Shown piece by piece: positions 13,422-16,018 of a DNA stretch of 16,018 nucleotides. Made by a program: the position numbers and the translations under genes. Under the pieces are notes generated by a model, which saw nothing but the letters and a program-made list of their open reading frames with translations, was not told where the DNA came from and ran no database searches. How positions within the stretch are numbered: the stretch's first letter is position 1; each line of letters opens with the position of its first letter. Location: the NCBI GenBank assembly GCA_002427615.1, contig DIFH01000085.1, positions 1 to 16,018 on the forward strand, read 5' to 3'. This DNA is from Paludibacter sp. UBA5753 (GTDB taxonomy: Bacteria > Bacteroidota > Bacteroidia > Bacteroidales > Paludibacteraceae).

Positions 13422-13637
13422 TTATAAAAATAAAGGGTGCTGAGTAGTTACAAATTATTAATGAATTTAGCCATTTAAACAATTAATAATAACCCCCATA
13501 ATTTAAGATCATGGAAAGAAAAAATGAAATCTTGTCATTAGATTTTGAATTTTGCACTTGATATTACCCTTGTTCTGAATTGCTTATGAAAATCACAAGC
13601 ATTAAATAAATCACCCAATCATCACATCAATAAGCTT

Positions 13638-14375
13638 ATGAATCTATCCGACTTACCAAAAATCATGTTTCTGGATATTGAAACAGTTCCTCAAAAGGCT
13701 GACATCTCAGAAATCCCCGAAGATTTGGCGCATTTGTGGGAGGAGAAATACAACCTGATACGGAAGCGCATGCCCGAAAAATATACCGACGAAACTTCAG
13801 CCGCCGAAGCGTTTGCAAACAGCGCCGGCATTTATTCCGAATTTGGTAAAATAGTCTGTATATCTGTTGGCTTTATCTATTTCAAAGGATTGGAAATGCA
13901 TTTCAGAACCAAATCGTTTGCAGGCGATAATGAAAAAACAATTCTTGACGATTTTACGCAAATGCTTACAAAATTTTGTACAACCAAAGAGCACACACTT
14001 TGCGGACACAACATCAAGGAATTCGACATCCCTTATATTTGCAGGCGCATGTTGATAAATGGCATAAGCCTCCCATCTGTATTGCAAATTTCAGGCAAAA
14101 AACCTTGGGAAATTTCGTTTATCGACACGCTTGAATTATGGAAATTCGGCGATTATAAAAATTATACCTCATTAAAATTACTAACCGCCATATTCGGAAT
14201 TCCTACCCCGAAAGATGATATTGATGGCAGCCAGGTAGCCGGAGTTTATTATAAAGAAAAGGACATTGAACGCATTGCCGTTTATTGCCAGAAAGATGTT
14301 GTAGCAACAACGCAAGTTTTTTTGCGAATGAACAACATACAGGGTTTTAAAACCGAGAACATAGAATTCCTGTAA
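13638..14375 (+). CDS. Predicted 3'-5' exonuclease (PolB exonuclease-like, DEDDy)
   Basis: This 245-residue cytoplasmic protein has an RNase H-like exonuclease fold related to the proofreading domain of family B DNA polymerases. ExoI is MFLDIETVP (D13, E15). ExoII is LCGHNIKEFDIPYICRRM (D130). ExoIII is VYCQKDVVAT (Y216, D220), the tyrosine form of the DEDD site. The stretch FIDTLELWKFGDYKNYTSLKLLTAIFGI is characteristic of this stand-alone group. All four metal-binding acids are present, so it should be active on single-stranded DNA or RNA ends. The true substrate is unknown. The next gene starts seven bases past its stop, so the two are probably co-transcribed, although no functional link is obvious. 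Confidence 0.9.
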   Translation: MNLSDLPKIMFLDIETVPQKADISEIPEDLAHLWEEKYNLIRKRMPEKYTDETSAAEAFANSAGIYSEFGKIVCISVGFIYFKGLEMHFRTKSFAGDNEKTILDDFTQMLTKFCTTKEHTLCGHNIKEFDIPYICRRMLINGISLPSVLQISGKKPWEISFIDTLELWKFGDYKNYTSLKLLTAIFGIPTPKDDIDGSQVAGVYYKEKDIERIAVYCQKDVVATTQVFLRMNNIQGFKTENIEFL

Positions 14376-14382
14376 AAACTTT

Positions 14383-15759
14383 ATGCAAAACAAAACAATC
14401 ATTCTCTGGTTTATCATCAGTCTATTCGTTTTTTCGGCTTGTAATCCAGCCAAAAACGATCAAACTCAATCATCTCCCTGTATCGACCTTGAACAGATTA
14501 AACAGAGAGACACCCTAAAAGTCGGAACTATGTATGGTTCCACTTCTTATTTCCTTTACAGAGATGAGTATATGGGATTCGATTTCGAAATGGCTGAAAA
14601 TCTATCAAAAACAATAGGGGTAAAACTTAAAATCGTGGAAGCAAAAAGCGAAAGGGAACTGGAACGTTTGCTACAAGAACGAAAAATTGACATTGTCGCC
14701 TACAACATCATAGAAACCAAAGAATTAAAACGACTTTTCAACTTTGTATTACCGCAGGAAAAATCCTATCAGGTATTGGTTCAGACAATAAATGCCAATA
14801 CGCTGACTGATGTAACCGAACTAAAAGGCAAAAAAATATACGTAAAACCAAATACGATATTTAAACAAAGGCTTGAAGCATTGAACAAAGAATTAGGCGG
14901 TACCTTTGAAATCGTTGAAGCGCCCGATTCCTTAAGTTCCGAAGACCTGATTGAGATGGTCGCTGAAAATAAAATCAGGTACACAGTTGCCTATTATAAA
15001 ACCGCACAACTCTATAAATCGTTATATAAAAAATTAGATTTGCGTTTACCCATTGGCTTTGAACAACATAACGGCTGGTTAATCCGGCGCGAAAGCAAGA
15101 ATTTTTTGAATGCCATTCAGGACTGGGAAAAATCACCTGAAAACGAACTGCTTCAGGCAAAACTGATATATAAATACTGGACGAGAAGTATATACTTTTC
15201 ACAAAAAAAAATCAAAATCCCCAAAGGCGCTATTTCACCCTACGATCATTTTTTCAAAAAATATGCGCAGGAAATTAACTGGGATTGGCGACTTTTAGCC
15301 GCGGTTGCTTTTCATGAATCACGTTTCGATTCGTCACAGGTTTCATGGGCGGGCGCTTCGGGTATTATGCAGCTTATGCCAAGGACGGCTGCCAACTTCG
15401 GGTTAACACGCAAAACGGTTTTGAATCCCGAAAAAAATATTGAAGCCGGAGTGCAATATATTAAAAGTCTGAATCTTTCATTCCGCAAGGTTGAGAACAA
15501 AGATGAGCGCATAAAATTTATACTCGCAGCATACAATTCGGGACCTGCTCATGTATTGGATGCCATGGCATTGGCAAAAAAACACGGAAAAAATCCTCAA
15601 ATCTGGTTTAACAATGTGGAATATTTTCTCATCAAAAAATCGGAACCCGAATTTTATAACGATCCGGTTGTAAAATACGGAAGATTCAGGGGAAAAGAAA
15701 CGGTGGCTTACGTTGTCAATACGCTTGAAACCTACGAAAAATACTCAAGCAAGAAATAA
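14383..15759 (+). CDS. mltF: Membrane-bound lytic murein transglycosylase, MltF type (lipoprotein)
   Basis: This 458-residue lipoprotein cleaves the glycan strands of peptidoglycan. The signal sequence ends in a lipobox (FSAC, lipidated C20), so it should be tethered to a membrane, most likely the outer membrane. Residues about 42-270 form a solute-binding-protein-like domain (TLKVGTMYGSTSYFLYRDEYMGFDFEMAENL...). Residues about 285-440 form the SLT lysozyme-like domain. The catalytic glutamate is E312 in AFHESRFDSSQ. It is followed by the family motifs GASGIMQLMPRTA (324-336), NIEAGVQYI and AAYNSGPAHV (382-391). Domain order and length match MltF. The start at 14383 is seven bases after the exonuclease stop. 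Confidence 0.94.
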   Translation: MQNKTIILWFIISLFVFSACNPAKNDQTQSSPCIDLEQIKQRDTLKVGTMYGSTSYFLYRDEYMGFDFEMAENLSKTIGVKLKIVEAKSERELERLLQERKIDIVAYNIIETKELKRLFNFVLPQEKSYQVLVQTINANTLTDVTELKGKKIYVKPNTIFKQRLEALNKELGGTFEIVEAPDSLSSEDLIEMVAENKIRYTVAYYKTAQLYKSLYKKLDLRLPIGFEQHNGWLIRRESKNFLNAIQDWEKSPENELLQAKLIYKYWTRSIYFSQKKIKIPKGAISPYDHFFKKYAQEINWDWRLLAAVAFHESRFDSSQVSWAGASGIMQLMPRTAANFGLTRKTVLNPEKNIEAGVQYIKSLNLSFRKVENKDERIKFILAAYNSGPAHVLDAMALAKKHGKNPQIWFNNVEYFLIKKSEPEFYNDPVVKYGRFRGKETVAYVVNTLETYEKYSSKK

Positions 15760-16018
15760 AATCCAGGCGACACAGGTTGATTAAACAGCCCTTTGAACAA
15801 AGTATATCCGCTTTATGTTTAGTATTTTATCTTTCAAATTCGTGTTTTTTTTGGCACAATATTCAAACATCAGTTATTTAATTCGACTTTGACAGATTAA
15901 AATAATAGTAAACCACCTGACAAAATGAACAGGTTTCATTTTATTGAAAAGTCATTTTAAAACAACATAAATTCCGTAGATTTTTATAATAGATCATTCT
16001 TTCGGGGTATAATTTACA
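15760..16018. other. AT-rich right end without a recognisable gene
   Basis: There is no reading frame of note on either strand. A weak AT hairpin lies at 15922-15942 (AAAATGAA/TTCATTTT) and might end the exonuclease-mltF transcript, but it is not convincing. No promoter or RNA gene is recognised before the window ends. Confidence 0.5.

Larger units (their letters stand above)
13229..13452. mobile_element. 224-bp MITE-like element with perfect 19-bp terminal inverted repeats
   Basis: The ends are TGTAACTACTCAGCACCCT (13229-13247) and its exact reverse complement (13434-13452). The element is flanked by direct repeats AATTAT (13223-13228 and 13453-13458), which look like a 6-bp target duplication. 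It encodes nothing. Inside are hairpins at 13303-13315 (GCCCC/GGGGC), 13329-13356 (CCCCCAGT/ACTGGGGG) and 13377-13421. Size, perfect ends and flanking duplication fit a non-autonomous transposon. No transposase with matching ends is in the window, so its family is unknown. Confidence 0.7.
13195..13637. other. Gap between udk and the exonuclease gene
   Basis: Most of the gap is the MITE-like element at 13229-13452 with its nested hairpins. The remaining part (13459-13637) is AT-rich with no gene and no convincing TAnnTTTG promoter. The promoter of the exonuclease-mltF pair is therefore unidentified. Confidence 0.6.

Noticed and set aside
13223..13458. CRISPR-like repeat array
   Set aside because: The repeats are inverted ends and nested hairpins of differing sequence, without regular spacers; no cas genes are present.
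13511..13558. Short 15-codon frame upstream of the exonuclease
   Set aside because: It is too short, with no conserved feature or partner gene to support it.

Overview
The window looks like the chromosome of a low-GC, probably anaerobic member of the Bacteroidota (Bacteroidales-like). Promoters carry the Bacteroidota -7 box TAnnTTTG, Shine-Dalgarno sites are weak and A-rich, and intergenic DNA is crowded with short palindromic repeats. The housekeeping genes (threonyl-tRNA synthetase, uridine kinase, PolB-like exonuclease, MltF-type transglycosylase) fit this assignment. No tRNA, rRNA or CRISPR array was seen.

Layout. Positions 1-400 hold repeats and the thrS terminator; thrS (401-2341, minus) follows; 2342-2958 is a repeat-rich gap. 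From 2959 to 10725 everything reads on the minus strand in two transcription units. Unit A (5733 down to 2959) encodes a CoA-disulfide-reductase-like flavoprotein with three rhodanese domains and a membrane-anchored thioredoxin. Unit B (10725 down to 5998) encodes an ArsM-like methyltransferase, a 36-residue five-cysteine peptide, a secreted DUF302 protein, a radical SAM/SPASM enzyme, a thioredoxin-thioredoxin reductase fusion and a DUF1847-like cysteine protein, and ends in a hairpin at 5943-5976. Divergent from unit B is a 142-residue protein (11023-11451) that is the zinc-ribbon/HTH front of an IS1595-type transposase without its catalytic domain. Then come a secreted SGNH hydrolase, udk, a 224-bp MITE-like element, and an exonuclease-mltF pair.

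The main result concerns units A and B. They are driven by nearly identical 72-bp promoter/operator segments (70 of 72 bases match). A third related copy overlaps the core promoter of the transposase-like gene. This ties A, B and the zinc-ribbon gene into one local regulon, with the zinc-ribbon protein as the obvious candidate regulator. The regulon pairs a tiny Cys-rich peptide with a radical SAM/SPASM enzyme, the usual pattern of a ribosomally made, modified peptide (RiPP) pathway. Around this pair sit thiol, persulfide and thioredoxin chemistry and an ArsM-like methyltransferase. My working hypothesis is a thiol-, sulfur- or metalloid-responsive peptide system. The product and the inducer cannot be read from the sequence.

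Intergenic DNA contains several interspersed repeat families: hairpins of the CCCCCAGT...ACTGGGGG type, REP-like elements between cistrons of units A and B, a 31-bp repeat present at two sites, and a 15-bp tandem repeat.
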